Of a stretch of 64,000 bases of DNA, positions 16,764 to 25,153 are shown in pieces. The stretch is from the NCBI GenBank assembly GCA_031406575.1, contig JANOHP010000124.1:39710-103709 (forward strand), in the 5' to 3' direction. Made by a program: the position numbers and the translations under genes. How positions within the stretch are numbered: the first letter of the stretch is position 1; the number at the start of each line of letters is the position of its first letter. The stretch is from Ga0077555 sp031406575 (GTDB taxonomy: Bacteria > Pseudomonadota > Alphaproteobacteria > Rhizobiales > Hyphomicrobiaceae). Under the pieces are notes generated by a model, which made no database searches, was not told where the DNA came from, and was given only the letters and a program-made list of their open reading frames with translations.

Positions 16764-17717
16764 TCACTCCTTCGGAAAGTCGAGTCCCATTTCCCGGTAC
16801 CGTTCGGGATCATTTTCCCAATTCTCGCGCACCTTGACGAAAATGAAGAGGTGCACCGCCCGCTCGAACATGCGCGCCAGTTCAGCCCGCGATTCGGACG
16901 AAATTTGTTTGACGGTCTGCCCGCCCTCTCCCAGCACGATGCGCTTTTGGCTGTCGCGCTCCACGTACACCGTCTGTTCGATGCGCACACTGCCGTCGCG
17001 CAGTTCCTTGAAGGCGGTGGTCTCGACGGTGGTCTGGTAGGGCAGCTCGTCGTGCAGCAGATGATAAATGCGCTCGCGTGTCACTTCCGCCGCCGTCGTG
17101 CGTTCGGTGGCGTCCGTGATCTCATCCTCGGGATAGTGCCAGGGACCGACCGGAACATGCGTCGCCAACCATGTCCGCAACGCCGCCACACCGCTGCCGC
17201 CCTCGGCCGAAATCATGAACGTGTTGGTGAACGCCAGGCGCTCGTGGATCTTGGCCGCCAGCGCGAGCAGCGCCTCTTTCTTGGTCAGTTTATCGACCTT
17301 GTTGAGCACCAGCACGCGTGGGCTCGTCAGCGGTGCAAGTCGCTCGAGGATGGACGTGGCTTCCGCGTCGAGGCCCTTTGCCGCATCGATGACGAGGGCA
17401 ACGACATCGGCATCGGCCGCCGCGCCGGCCGCTGCCTCCACCATCGCCCGATCGAGACGGCGCTTGGGTGCGAACAAGCCCGGCGTGTCGATGAAGACCA
17501 ACTGCGAGGGGCCTTCCATGGCGATGCCGCGCACCGGAACACGCGTCGTCTGGACCTTGCGCGACACGATGGCGATCTTGGTGCCGACGAGGGCGTTGAC
17601 CAACGTCGACTTGCCGGCGTTGGGCGCTCCGACGATGGCGATGAAGCCGCATCGATGCGGGGGCCCGCCAGCGTCACCGGGGCCCGTCGATGCGTCTTCT
17701 TTCGCGCGATCAACCAC
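16764..17717 (-). CDS. era: GTPase Era
   Basis: Essential GTPase that binds the 3' end of 16S rRNA and assists 30S maturation. G1 is GAPNAGKSTL, G3 is DTPGLF and G4 is NKVDK. The C-terminal KH domain carries LGEGGQTVKQISSESR. The start is assigned to GTG 17717, giving 317 residues and an 8-bp overlap with the rnc stop (GTGGTTGA); the frame reaches 17864 but that part overlaps the dsRNA-binding domain of rnc and has no Era similarity. The overlap implies translational coupling with rnc. Confidence 0.95.
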   Translation of the reverse strand: MVDRAKEDASTGPGDAGGPPHRCGFIAIVGAPNAGKSTLVNALVGTKIAIVSRKVQTTRVPVRGIAMEGPSQLVFIDTPGLFAPKRRLDRAMVEAAAGAAADADVVALVIDAAKGLDAEATSILERLAPLTSPRVLVLNKVDKLTKKEALLALAAKIHERLAFTNTFMISAEGGSGVAALRTWLATHVPVGPWHYPEDEITDATERTTAAEVTRERIYHLLHDELPYQTTVETTAFKELRDGSVRIEQTVYVERDSQKRIVLGEGGQTVKQISSESRAELARMFERAVHLFIFVKVRENWENDPERYREMGLDFPKE

Positions 17718-18414
17718 TCGAGATCCTCCATACACCCTCGCGGGCAAGCAGCGCTGTGGCTGCGTTTTGCTCGGCGGCCCGCTTGCTGGCACCCACACCG
17801 CGGATCGGCGCGCGCCCCGCGATACGCACTTCGGTGGTGAAGACCGGGGCGTGATCGAGCCCACTGCGGTTGATCTGCACGTATTCGGGCAGGGCCAAAC
17901 CCTGGCCTTGCGCCCATTCCTGCAGGGCCGACTTGGCGTCCGTCACGCTCTCGGGCATCGCCTCGAGCATCGGTTGCCAATGTCGGCGCACGACGTCTTT
18001 GACGACACTATAGCCGCCTTCGAGGAAAATTGCCGCCAATAGAGCTTCGACGGCATCGGCCAGGATCGTATCCTTGTTGCGGCCGCCACTGTCTTCCTCG
18101 GAAGACGATACCTTGAGCGCCGATCCCAACTGCAACGCCCGTCCGACTTTGGCGCACGTCTCGCGCCGCACCAGCCGGTTGAATCGCCGCGCCAGCACGC
18201 CTTCTGGGGCGGTCGGCTCCCGCTCGATCAGCAGTTCGGCAATGGTCAAGCCGAGAACACGGTCGCCGAGAAACTCGAGCCGTTCGTTGTCGTCGGGTAA
18301 ACTGCGTTCTGTGCGGGTGCTCGCGTGGGTGAGCGCGCGTTCGAGTGTCGCGCGGTCTTGGAACGTGTAACCCAGTGCAGTCTCGAGTGCTTTGGTCGAA
18401 CGTGCCCGAGCCAA
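17710..18414 (-). CDS. rnc: ribonuclease III
   Basis: Double-strand-specific endoribonuclease for rRNA processing and RNA regulation. The signature NERLEFLGDRVLGL and the second acidic site KDTILADAVEALLAAIFLEGG are present, followed by a C-terminal dsRNA-binding domain (PEYVQINRSG...FTTEVRI...ASKRAAEQNAATALL). I place the start at TTG 18414, which lies six bases after a near-perfect AAGGAGG site and gives 234 residues. The alternative ATG at 18480 would run 55 bp into lepB. It is followed by era with an 8-bp overlap. Confidence 0.93.
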   Translation of the reverse strand: MARARSTKALETALGYTFQDRATLERALTHASTRTERSLPDDNERLEFLGDRVLGLTIAELLIEREPTAPEGVLARRFNRLVRRETCAKVGRALQLGSALKVSSSEEDSGGRNKDTILADAVEALLAAIFLEGGYSVVKDVVRRHWQPMLEAMPESVTDAKSALQEWAQGQGLALPEYVQINRSGLDHAPVFTTEVRIAGRAPIRGVGASKRAAEQNAATALLAREGVWRISSG

Positions 18415-18425
18415 AACGGCCCTCC

Positions 18426-19220
18426 TTATCTGACAATCCGTCCGATGCGAGTCCACCGCGTGTCGATCGGCCAGCGCCAAGGGCGCCAGAGCGACGCTGC
18501 GGGATCATCGGACGCAACCGAGAAGAATATGATATCGGCCCGACCCACGAGGTTTTCAAAGGGCACGAAACCGACGCCGCCGAGCTTCTGCGGTACTCGA
18601 CTGTCGAGGGAATTGTCCCGATTGTCGCCCATCATGAAAAACTGGGCGGGGGGAACCTTGAAAATTTCCGTGTTGTCCGACGGCCCATTGGGTTCGGCAT
18701 CGAGCACATGGTATTTTACGCCGTTGGGCAGCGTCTCCTCGTAGCGTGTGATGCTGCGCGGGCGGCCATAGTCGTCGATGCCCACGAAGCGATCGACGGG
18801 GGTGCGGGGAATTTCCTGCCAAGTGGTCGTCCCGGCTTCCTTGATGAATAGAGCACCGTTGCGCATCTGCACTTCGTCGCCGGGCAGACCGATCAGCCGC
18901 TTGATGTAGTCGGTCGAATTGTCCCTGGGCAGCTTGAAGACGATAACGTCGCCGCGCTTGGGTTGGCTGGCGAAAGCACGACCCGAAAACAGATTGGCGC
19001 CGAAAGGAAACGTATAGCGGCTGTAGCCATACGCGAGCTTGGAGACGAACAGATAGTCGCCGATCAGCAGGGTCGATTGCATCGAACCGGACGGGATATT
19101 GAACGGCTGATACAAGAAGACGCGCACGACGAAGGCGATGAGGAGCGCATGAACGAAGATCGTGACGACTTCGCGCAGACCACCGTCTTTGGACTTGGTC
19201 GTCCCCGATCCGATCCGCAT
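18426..19220 (-). CDS. lepB: signal peptidase I
   Basis: Membrane-bound serine protease that removes Sec and Tat signal peptides. One N-terminal transmembrane helix is visible (FVHALLIAFVVRVFLYQPF). The catalytic Ser is in NIPSGSMQSTLLIGDYL and the catalytic Lys in RGDVIVFKLP. Later family boxes are YIKRLIGLPGDEV and FFMMGDNRDNSLDSR. The length of 264 residues is normal. It is upstream of rnc by 11 bp in the lepB-rnc-era block. Confidence 0.95.
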   Translation of the reverse strand: MRIGSGTTKSKDGGLREVVTIFVHALLIAFVVRVFLYQPFNIPSGSMQSTLLIGDYLFVSKLAYGYSRYTFPFGANLFSGRAFASQPKRGDVIVFKLPRDNSTDYIKRLIGLPGDEVQMRNGALFIKEAGTTTWQEIPRTPVDRFVGIDDYGRPRSITRYEETLPNGVKYHVLDAEPNGPSDNTEIFKVPPAQFFMMGDNRDNSLDSRVPQKLGGVGFVPFENLVGRADIIFFSVASDDPAASLWRPWRWPIDTRWTRIGRIVR

Positions 19221-19368
19221 TCAGGTCTTTCCTGGCCTCGGCGCCACCGAGGCGCAGGCTTGAACAGCCGCCCCTATAGCCGTTCCGTGCCATCTGGGCA
19301 ATTGCCGTGCCCCATCAGTCGCGCAGTCGCCGTGCCGCAGGGGGCGATGCCGACGAGCCGTATGGCAG

Positions 19369-19782
19369 TCATCGGGGTGGATCCTTGCGGGGAATGGCCG
19401 AGATGATCACGATGGCCTGCGCCATTGGATATTCATCGGTTATCGTCAAATCGATGCGCGCATCGTGGCCCGGAGGCGTGATGCGCGCGAGATGTGCGGC
19501 CGCTCCTCCCGTCAGCACCAGCGTCGGCCGGCCGGAGGTCAGATTGACCACGCCCATATCGCGCCAATAAACGCCTTGCCTGAGCCCGGTGCCGAGCGCT
19601 TTGGAACAGGCCTCTTTTGCGGCGAATCGTTTGGCATAAGACGCGGCCCTCTCGGCCCGGCGGTCGGATTTGGCGCGCTCTGTCGGTGTGAAGATGCGAT
19701 CGAGAAAGCGGTCGCCGAAGCGCTCGAGCGTCGCCGCAATCCGCCGAATGTCGGTGATGTCGTTGCCGATGCCGAGGATCAC
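19369..19782 (-). CDS. acpS: holo-[acyl-carrier-protein] synthase
   Basis: Transfers 4'-phosphopantetheine from CoA to the serine of acyl carrier protein. The family start ILGIGNDITDIRRI contains the Mg-binding Asp, and FAAKEACSKALGTG the second active-site box. The start is GTG 19782, whose bases overlap the pdxJ stop (GTGA), giving 137 residues. The longer frame to 19848 lies within pdxJ and is not AcpS-like. Its substrate, acpP, is encoded at about 55 kb in this window. Confidence 0.93.
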   Translation of the reverse strand: MILGIGNDITDIRRIAATLERFGDRFLDRIFTPTERAKSDRRAERAASYAKRFAAKEACSKALGTGLRQGVYWRDMGVVNLTSGRPTLVLTGGAAAHLARITPPGHDARIDLTITDEYPMAQAIVIISAIPRKDPPR

Positions 19783-20555
19783 GGGGCGGCTCCACTGCCG
19801 GCCGGTCGCGCTGCGTCCATGAGCGCGCGCATGCGCTGCACGGCCCATGCGAGCCCGGTGAACATGGCTTCACCGATGAGAAAATGTCCGATGTTGAGCT
19901 CCACCATCTGCGGCATGCGCGCGACCGTCTGGACGGTGTCGAACGTGAGGCCATGGCCAGCGTGAACCTCCAGCCCCGCCGCAGCGCCCAACCGCGCGGC
20001 TTGCGCCAAGCGCGCAATCTGGTGATCGACGCCGGCGCGGTCGCCGTCCAAGGCGCGCTCGCAGTAGGTGCCCGTGTGCAGTTCGACGATATCGGCGCCG
20101 AGTTTGCTCGACGCCTCGATCGCTGCCACATCGGGCTCGATGAAGAGCGAGACGCGAATGCCGGCCGCCTTCAGGCGCTGCACGAAGGGGGTCAGGTGGG
20201 CAAAGCCACCGACGACGTCGAGACCACCTTCCGTCGTGCGCTCCTCGCGCTTTTCGGGCACCAGACAGCAGGCGTTCGGTGTGTGGCGCAGGGCGATGGC
20301 CAACATCTCGTCCGTCGCCGCCATTTCGAAATTCAGCGGCCGTGTGATCTCGGCTTTCAGGCGCGCGATGTCGTCATCGCGAATATGCCGGCGATCCTCG
20401 CGCAGATGCGCCGTAATCCCGTCCGCGCCCGCGTCGATCGCCAGCATCGCTGCCCGCACCGGATCGGGATGCGCCCCACCCCGCGCATTCCGCACGGTCG
20501 CCACGTGATCGATATTGACGCCCAGGCGGAGAGAGCGGGTGGTGTGAGTGATCAT
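19779..20555 (-). CDS. pdxJ: pyridoxine 5'-phosphate synthase PdxJ
   Basis: Condenses 1-deoxyxylulose-5-phosphate with the product of PdxA to form pyridoxine phosphate (vitamin B6). It is 258 residues long, a TIM barrel. Motifs include LGVNIDHVATVRNARG, DGITAHLREDRRHI, CLVPEKREERTTEGGLD and the C-terminal LNIGHFLIGEAMFTGL. The downstream acpS is coupled by a 4-bp overlap. The partner pdxA is encoded at about 48 kb. Confidence 0.96.
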   Translation of the reverse strand: MITHTTRSLRLGVNIDHVATVRNARGGAHPDPVRAAMLAIDAGADGITAHLREDRRHIRDDDIARLKAEITRPLNFEMAATDEMLAIALRHTPNACCLVPEKREERTTEGGLDVVGGFAHLTPFVQRLKAAGIRVSLFIEPDVAAIEASSKLGADIVELHTGTYCERALDGDRAGVDHQIARLAQAARLGAAAGLEVHAGHGLTFDTVQTVARMPQMVELNIGHFLIGEAMFTGLAWAVQRMRALMDAARPAGSGAAP

Positions 20556-20743
20556 TGGGGATCCGTGGGGAGGTGTGGTAGCGGCGTTGGTGAGTATTAC
20601 CGGCAGTCAATTACTCTTACCTGAGCGATGTCGAAGTGGCCGAAACTACCACCTACAAAGTGTTGGAAGTTGCGACGACTAACCCGAACCGATTGTCACC
20701 ATAGGGCAGGAAAACGTCAGGTCGAGATGACCGAAAAAGAATT

Positions 20744-21640
20744 CTAAGTGTCCCTTGAGGATTTAGTTTTCGTCTTTTTGGCTGTACCCAGCATTGCGGG
20801 CTTAGCCACCGCTTTGATGCGCTTTCGGGCCTCTTTCACATGCTCGAAAGCCGGGTAGTCCTCGGGCATCGTACCACCAATGTCTTTGATGGTTTGCCGG
20901 ACCTTCTGGCCGATTTCGAGGTGCGTGCGGTTAGCTACTTCTTTGCCGATTATCCCTTTGTCGCGCATCTTTTCCAGTTGCTCCGCTGTCTGCGTGGCGC
21001 GGAAAAGATTGGCAGCAAGCTCGGGACTCGGCATGTGATCGAGAATATCCTGATTATCTTGCAGCTTCTTTTTTCGTTGGATACCTCGCGTGTCCAGACC
21101 AGCATAGAGCCCCTTGTAACCGTGATTCTGAAATATCGCGTACTCGACCGGTGTTTTTACGCCCACGGATTTGGCCGCGCCAGCCAACTTCTTATTGTGC
21201 GCTTTCATTTCGTCTCGAGCCAATACGCGACGTTCGTCGTCCGTCGCGGGGAGGGCTGCCATATCCGCAAGCTCCATGCGACGCGTTTGAATTGCGAAGT
21301 AAGCTTGGGCAGCCGCGATCTCTGGCTTCGAAGGCTGACCATTCATGGCAATAAGGTAGGCTGCAGGGCGGCTGAGGAAGTAGTCATTACCCGTCTGTCC
21401 GCCTCCCAGCAGTTTGTGTGTTTGCACAAAGTGTTTGCTTGGATCAATCTGAGTACCCCTACACGCGTCCATTGCCCTCTCGATTACATGATCGAATTCA
21501 CGCCACGTCGGATACCCCAACACGGGCCCAATTTCCCTTGCATGCCAATAGTCTTCGCCGTTTGGCGCCGTATGTCGAAGCCCCTCGAGCTTATCCATGG
21601 TTGCTCGATAGGCCGGCTGAATTGTGAGATCGCTCACCAT
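20744..21640 (-). CDS. dinD: DinD-like DNA-damage-inducible protein D
   Basis: A 298-residue protein matching DinD. The N-terminal BRO-N-like part includes GEDYWHAREIGPVLGYPTW and the FVQTHKLLGGGQTGNDYFLSRPAAYLIAMNG segment. The C-terminal half has KTPVEYAIFQNHGYKGLYAG, IFQ.HGY being characteristic, and THLEIGQKVRQTIKDIGGTMPEDYP. In E. coli DinD is SOS-induced and inhibits RecA. No alphaproteobacterial SOS box (GTTC-N7-GTTC) is seen upstream. DNA is more AT-rich than adjoining core genes, indicating acquisition. It is divergent from the winged-helix gene at 21723. Confidence 0.85.
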   Translation of the reverse strand: MVSDLTIQPAYRATMDKLEGLRHTAPNGEDYWHAREIGPVLGYPTWREFDHVIERAMDACRGTQIDPSKHFVQTHKLLGGGQTGNDYFLSRPAAYLIAMNGQPSKPEIAAAQAYFAIQTRRMELADMAALPATDDERRVLARDEMKAHNKKLAGAAKSVGVKTPVEYAIFQNHGYKGLYAGLDTRGIQRKKKLQDNQDILDHMPSPELAANLFRATQTAEQLEKMRDKGIIGKEVANRTHLEIGQKVRQTIKDIGGTMPEDYPAFEHVKEARKRIKAVAKPAMLGTAKKTKTKSSRDT

Positions 21641-21673
21641 GATGCACTCCGAAGAAAGATTTGCAACTCCCTA

Positions 21674-21708
21674 TCACATCTAGTACCATCAGTCACATAC
21701 AATCACAT
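21674..21708. promoter_or_regulatory. three TCACAT repeats in the dinD/winged-helix divergent region
   Basis: TCACAT occurs at 21674-21679, 21693-21698 and 21703-21708, all in the same orientation. The intervals of 19 and 10 bp are close to two turns and one turn of the helix. The cluster lies in the 82-bp gap between two divergent starts, where an operator would be expected. Confidence 0.4.
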
Positions 21709-21722
21709 CATGAGTTACCCCT

Positions 21723-22166
21723 ATGAACGAACGCCGAAAGATTGAAGACCGCATAAAGAAAAAAGAAGAAGAAATACAAGAACTTGAGTCTCAAACGCGT
21801 GATGCGCGAGTGTATGTGAAAGCCTTGCAGGACGTGTTGAAAATGCTGCCAAGGGACGCTGATGCTCCCCACGAAACGGTGGCTGCTGCATTGCGAACTG
21901 GTAGTTCGGTGTCTGCCGCCAGGGACATCATTCTCAAAATCGGTAGACCTGTCCACATCGTACACCTCCTCCGAGAAATGGGAAAAGTGGCTACCCGTGA
22001 AAGCAGGGCCTCACTAGGAAGTTCGCTCGCGGCCTATGTTCGAAAAGGAGAAATATTTACACGACCTGCTCCAAACGAGTTTGGACTGGTGGAACTCGGT
22101 CACATGCCCGAGGAAGTTAATAAAGCGCAGTTGCCGGAGGATTTCGGTGAGATCGAGAACGCTTAG
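21723..22166 (+). CDS. coiled-coil plus winged-helix (HARE-HTH-like) protein
   Basis: A 147-residue protein. Residues about 1-40 form a charged coiled coil (RRKIEDRIKKKEEEIQELESQ). Residues about 70-125 look like a winged helix: ILKIGRPVHIVHLLREMGKV, then LGSSLAAYVRKGEIFTR and a final FGLVELG. This arrangement resembles the HARE-HTH (HB1/ASXL/restriction-endonuclease) type of winged helix. No enzymatic motif is visible. It is divergent from dinD with an 82-bp gap and shares its AT-richer composition, so the pair probably arrived together and this protein could regulate the shared promoter. Confidence 0.6.
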   Translation: MNERRKIEDRIKKKEEEIQELESQTRDARVYVKALQDVLKMLPRDADAPHETVAAALRTGSSVSAARDIILKIGRPVHIVHLLREMGKVATRESRASLGSSLAAYVRKGEIFTRPAPNEFGLVELGHMPEEVNKAQLPEDFGEIENA

Positions 22167-22201
22167 TATCATTCATCATTCGCTGTCCTGAAACCTGACC
22201 C

Positions 22202-24487
22202 TCAATCAAACAACCGCTCCACGCTACTCACCACGGGTTTGGCGCGCACGCCTTGTATGATGCTGTTGAGGTGGGTGAGGTCCCAGACTTCGACTTCGAC
22301 GAGCATTTCCGTGAAATCGCCGCCGCGACGCACCATGCGCAGGTTGTCGATGTTACCGTCGGCTTCGCCGATGACCTGGGCGATTTGGGCGAGCGTTCCG
22401 GGTTCGTTGAGCACGGCGACCTGCAACTTGGCTGGAAAGCGGTCCGGCGCTTCGGGATTGATGTCCCACGTCACGTCGATCCAGCGCGCGTGCTCGAAAT
22501 CCTTGAGGCGGGGGGAGTGGATTTGGAAGATGCGAATGCCGTCGCCCGGTGTCAGCACACCGACGATGCGGTCGCCCGGTACGGCCCCTCCAGGCTCGAA
22601 CGACACGGGCACATCGTTACGCAGCCCCCGCAGCGCGATGCCCTGTTCGGTCGAGGCGTCGAGATCGGGAGACACTTCCACGTCGCTGGGCGCGGCATTG
22701 CCGAGCCAACGGAATTTCAACCCCATGACTTTCGACAGATTGAACCAGCCGTCATCCGATCCCGTGCGATTGACTGCGGGTTCGGAGCGCGGTTTCGACA
22801 GGGCGCGCGCGGGCTCGATTCGCGCATCGGGCGCGACGGCACGCACGACATCGGCGATGGCCAGTTCATTGCGACCGACGGCCGAGTGGACGTCTTCGAC
22901 GGATTTGAGTGCGAGTCTTGGCAACACGCGACGTAGTCGCTCGTCCGTGTAGTCTTGGCCGACCCTGGCCAACGCCGACACGAGCAGCCGGCGGCCGAGT
23001 TCCGCATATTGACGGCGCAGCGCATCGCGGATAGCGCGGCGGATGGCGGATCGTGCCTTGCCGGTTACGGCCACGCGTTCCCAGGCGGCAGGTGGTGTTT
23101 GACCGGTGGACGTGGCGATTTGCACCTCATCGCCGTTGCGCAGAACGGTCGTGAGCGGCATCTGCCGGCCATTGATGTTGGCGCCGACGCACTGATTGCC
23201 GACGTCCGTGTGCACCGCATAGGCGAAATCGATCGGCGTGGCACCGCGCGGCAGCGCAATCAATCGTCCCTTGGGCGTAAAGCAGAACACTTGATCCTGG
23301 AATAGTTCCAGCTTTGTGTGCTCGAGAAATTCCTCGGGATTATCGCCCTGTAACAGTGTCGCCACCAGATGGCGCAACCATACATAGGGGCCGCTGTCGC
23401 GACCATCGCGATTGGGCTCGGGAACTTTCGTCACGCCGTTGCTGGCGGAGGCAACGGCGTCCTTGTAGAGCGCGTGCGCGGCGACGCCCAGCTCGGCAAC
23501 GCGGTGCATTCCTGTCGTGCGGATCTGCAACTCGACACGCTGGTGGCGGGGGCCGACGACTGTGGTGTGGATCGACTGGTAACCGTTCTGCTTGGGCGTC
23601 GAAATGTAATCCTTGAACCGTCCCGGCACCGCCCGCCACGTCGAATGCACCACGCCCAGCACCCGGTAGCAGTCCGCCACATTGTCGACGATCACACGAA
23701 ACGCATAGATGTCCGACAGCTGCTCGAGCGAGATCTGGCGGTTCTGCATCTTGCTCCAAATCGAGTAGGGCTTTTTCTCCCGGCCCCAGACTTGCGCTTG
23801 GATGGCCACGTCGGTGAGTTTGTCAGACAGGCTGCGATTGATGTCCTGGACGAGACCTTTGTTGCGGTCCGACAGCTGTTTCAAGCGATCGATGACGGCC
23901 TTGTGGGCGTCGGGGTGCAACCAGCGGAAGGCCAGTTCTTCCAACTCCTCGCGCAAGGCCTGCATGCCCATGCGGCCGGCGAGCGGGGCATAGATATCCC
24001 GGGTTTCTTCGCTGATGCGCTGCCGGCTCTCGGGCTTCATGTGCTCGAGGGTGCGCATGTTGTGCAACCGGTCGGCCAGCTTGACCAGCAACACGCGAAT
24101 ATCGGTCGAGATGGCGACCAGGAGCTTGCGGAAATTCTCGGCCTGCTCGGCCCGCTTGGAGACGAGGTCGAGGCGCTTGATCTTGGTGAGGCCGTCGACC
24201 AGCGCGCCGATTTCGGGGCCGAACAACTGGTCAATCTCGGTCTTCGTCGCCTCGGTGTCCTCGATCACGTCATGCAGCAACGCGGTCGCAATGGTCGCGT
24301 CGTCGAGTTTCAGATCGGTAAGGATCGCCGCAACTTCGAGGGGATGAGAAAAATATGGGTCTCCCGACGCCCGGCGTTGATTGCCGTGCGCGCGCATGGC
24401 GTACACATAGGCCCGATTGAGCAGAGCTTCGTCTGCCTTGGGGTCGTAATTGAGAACGCGTTCGACCAGCTCGTACTGACGCATCAT
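22202..24487 (-). CDS. rsh: bifunctional (p)ppGpp synthetase/hydrolase Rsh
   Basis: Long RelA/SpoT homolog of 761 residues controlling the stringent response. The N-terminal HD hydrolase domain contains YFSHPLEVA and LLHDVIEDT and appears intact. The synthetase domain contains RFKDYISTPKQNGYQSIHT and LQIRTTGMH. Next come the TGS domain (VFCFTPKGRLIALPRGATPIDFAY) and a C-terminal ACT domain with NIDNLRM. Both activities are therefore expected, as is typical of alphaproteobacteria. rpoZ lies directly upstream on the same strand. Confidence 0.96.
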   Translation of the reverse strand: MMRQYELVERVLNYDPKADEALLNRAYVYAMRAHGNQRRASGDPYFSHPLEVAAILTDLKLDDATIATALLHDVIEDTEATKTEIDQLFGPEIGALVDGLTKIKRLDLVSKRAEQAENFRKLLVAISTDIRVLLVKLADRLHNMRTLEHMKPESRQRISEETRDIYAPLAGRMGMQALREELEELAFRWLHPDAHKAVIDRLKQLSDRNKGLVQDINRSLSDKLTDVAIQAQVWGREKKPYSIWSKMQNRQISLEQLSDIYAFRVIVDNVADCYRVLGVVHSTWRAVPGRFKDYISTPKQNGYQSIHTTVVGPRHQRVELQIRTTGMHRVAELGVAAHALYKDAVASASNGVTKVPEPNRDGRDSGPYVWLRHLVATLLQGDNPEEFLEHTKLELFQDQVFCFTPKGRLIALPRGATPIDFAYAVHTDVGNQCVGANINGRQMPLTTVLRNGDEVQIATSTGQTPPAAWERVAVTGKARSAIRRAIRDALRRQYAELGRRLLVSALARVGQDYTDERLRRVLPRLALKSVEDVHSAVGRNELAIADVVRAVAPDARIEPARALSKPRSEPAVNRTGSDDGWFNLSKVMGLKFRWLGNAAPSDVEVSPDLDASTEQGIALRGLRNDVPVSFEPGGAVPGDRIVGVLTPGDGIRIFQIHSPRLKDFEHARWIDVTWDINPEAPDRFPAKLQVAVLNEPGTLAQIAQVIGEADGNIDNLRMVRRGGDFTEMLVEVEVWDLTHLNSIIQGVRAKPVVSSVERLFD

Positions 24488-24554
24488 GGCGCGTCAATCT
24501 CCCCAATCGATGCCTGGAAGTCGCCAGCGGCACACGTGTGAGGTGCCGCGTGGA

Positions 24555-25001
24555 TCAGCGACTGCGACCCCCGCCGCCACCACCGCCCCCGCCATTGCCA
24601 CCGTTGGACGACGGCTCGGAAGGGGTGAGGGTTTCCATGCCGCGCAGCAATTGCTCTTCGGTCATGGTGATCTGGTCGAGCATCATATCGCTGTTGGGGT
24701 CATCGCGACCGAGCATGGCGCCACGGCGGTCGCTCATGAGCAACGGAGCAGCACCGGCCTCGGGTTCATCGATCTCGACGTTCTTCTGGATCGAATGAAT
24801 GAGGCTTTCGAGCAGATCGTCTGCCGGCACAGTGGTTTCCGCGATTTCCCGCAGGGCGACGACAGGGTTCTTGTCGTTCTCCTGCTCGATCGTCATCGCC
24901 GAGCCGTTGGAGATGGCGCGTGCGCGATGCGCTGCAAGCAGCACCAGTTCGAACCGGTTCGGCACCTGTTCGACACAATCTTCGACGGTAACTCGGGCCA
25001 T
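24555..25001 (-). CDS. rpoZ: RNA polymerase omega subunit
   Basis: Small subunit that assists RNA polymerase assembly and forms part of a ppGpp site in proteobacteria. The start MARVTVEDCVEQVPNRFELVLLAAHRARAI is highly characteristic and fixes the initiation codon at 25001. At 148 residues it is longer than the E. coli protein: after the core there is an acidic/Met-rich segment and a C-terminal tail SSNGG followed by a glycine run and RSR. The order rpoZ-rsh is the usual one and couples two stringent-response players. Confidence 0.95.
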   Translation of the reverse strand: MARVTVEDCVEQVPNRFELVLLAAHRARAISNGSAMTIEQENDKNPVVALREIAETTVPADDLLESLIHSIQKNVEIDEPEAGAAPLLMSDRRGAMLGRDDPNSDMMLDQITMTEEQLLRGMETLTPSEPSSNGGNGGGGGGGGGRSR

Positions 25002-25153
25002 AGGCACCAGCTCCCCTTCACATCTCGCAAGATGGGTACAGCATGTCAGATAAGCATGAGGCGCGAGCGCAGACCAATGCTCGCCGTGCACTCATGCCAG
25101 CCGTCCTCAATGGCACAATTCGCGCTGCAATGCAAACGAGAGGCACCAAAATG

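Noticed and set aside
20556..21722. LexA-controlled SOS promoter for the dinD-like gene
   Set aside because: I looked for GTTC-N7-GTTC or its complement upstream of 21640 and found none; only GAACGAAC occurs inside the divergent gene.
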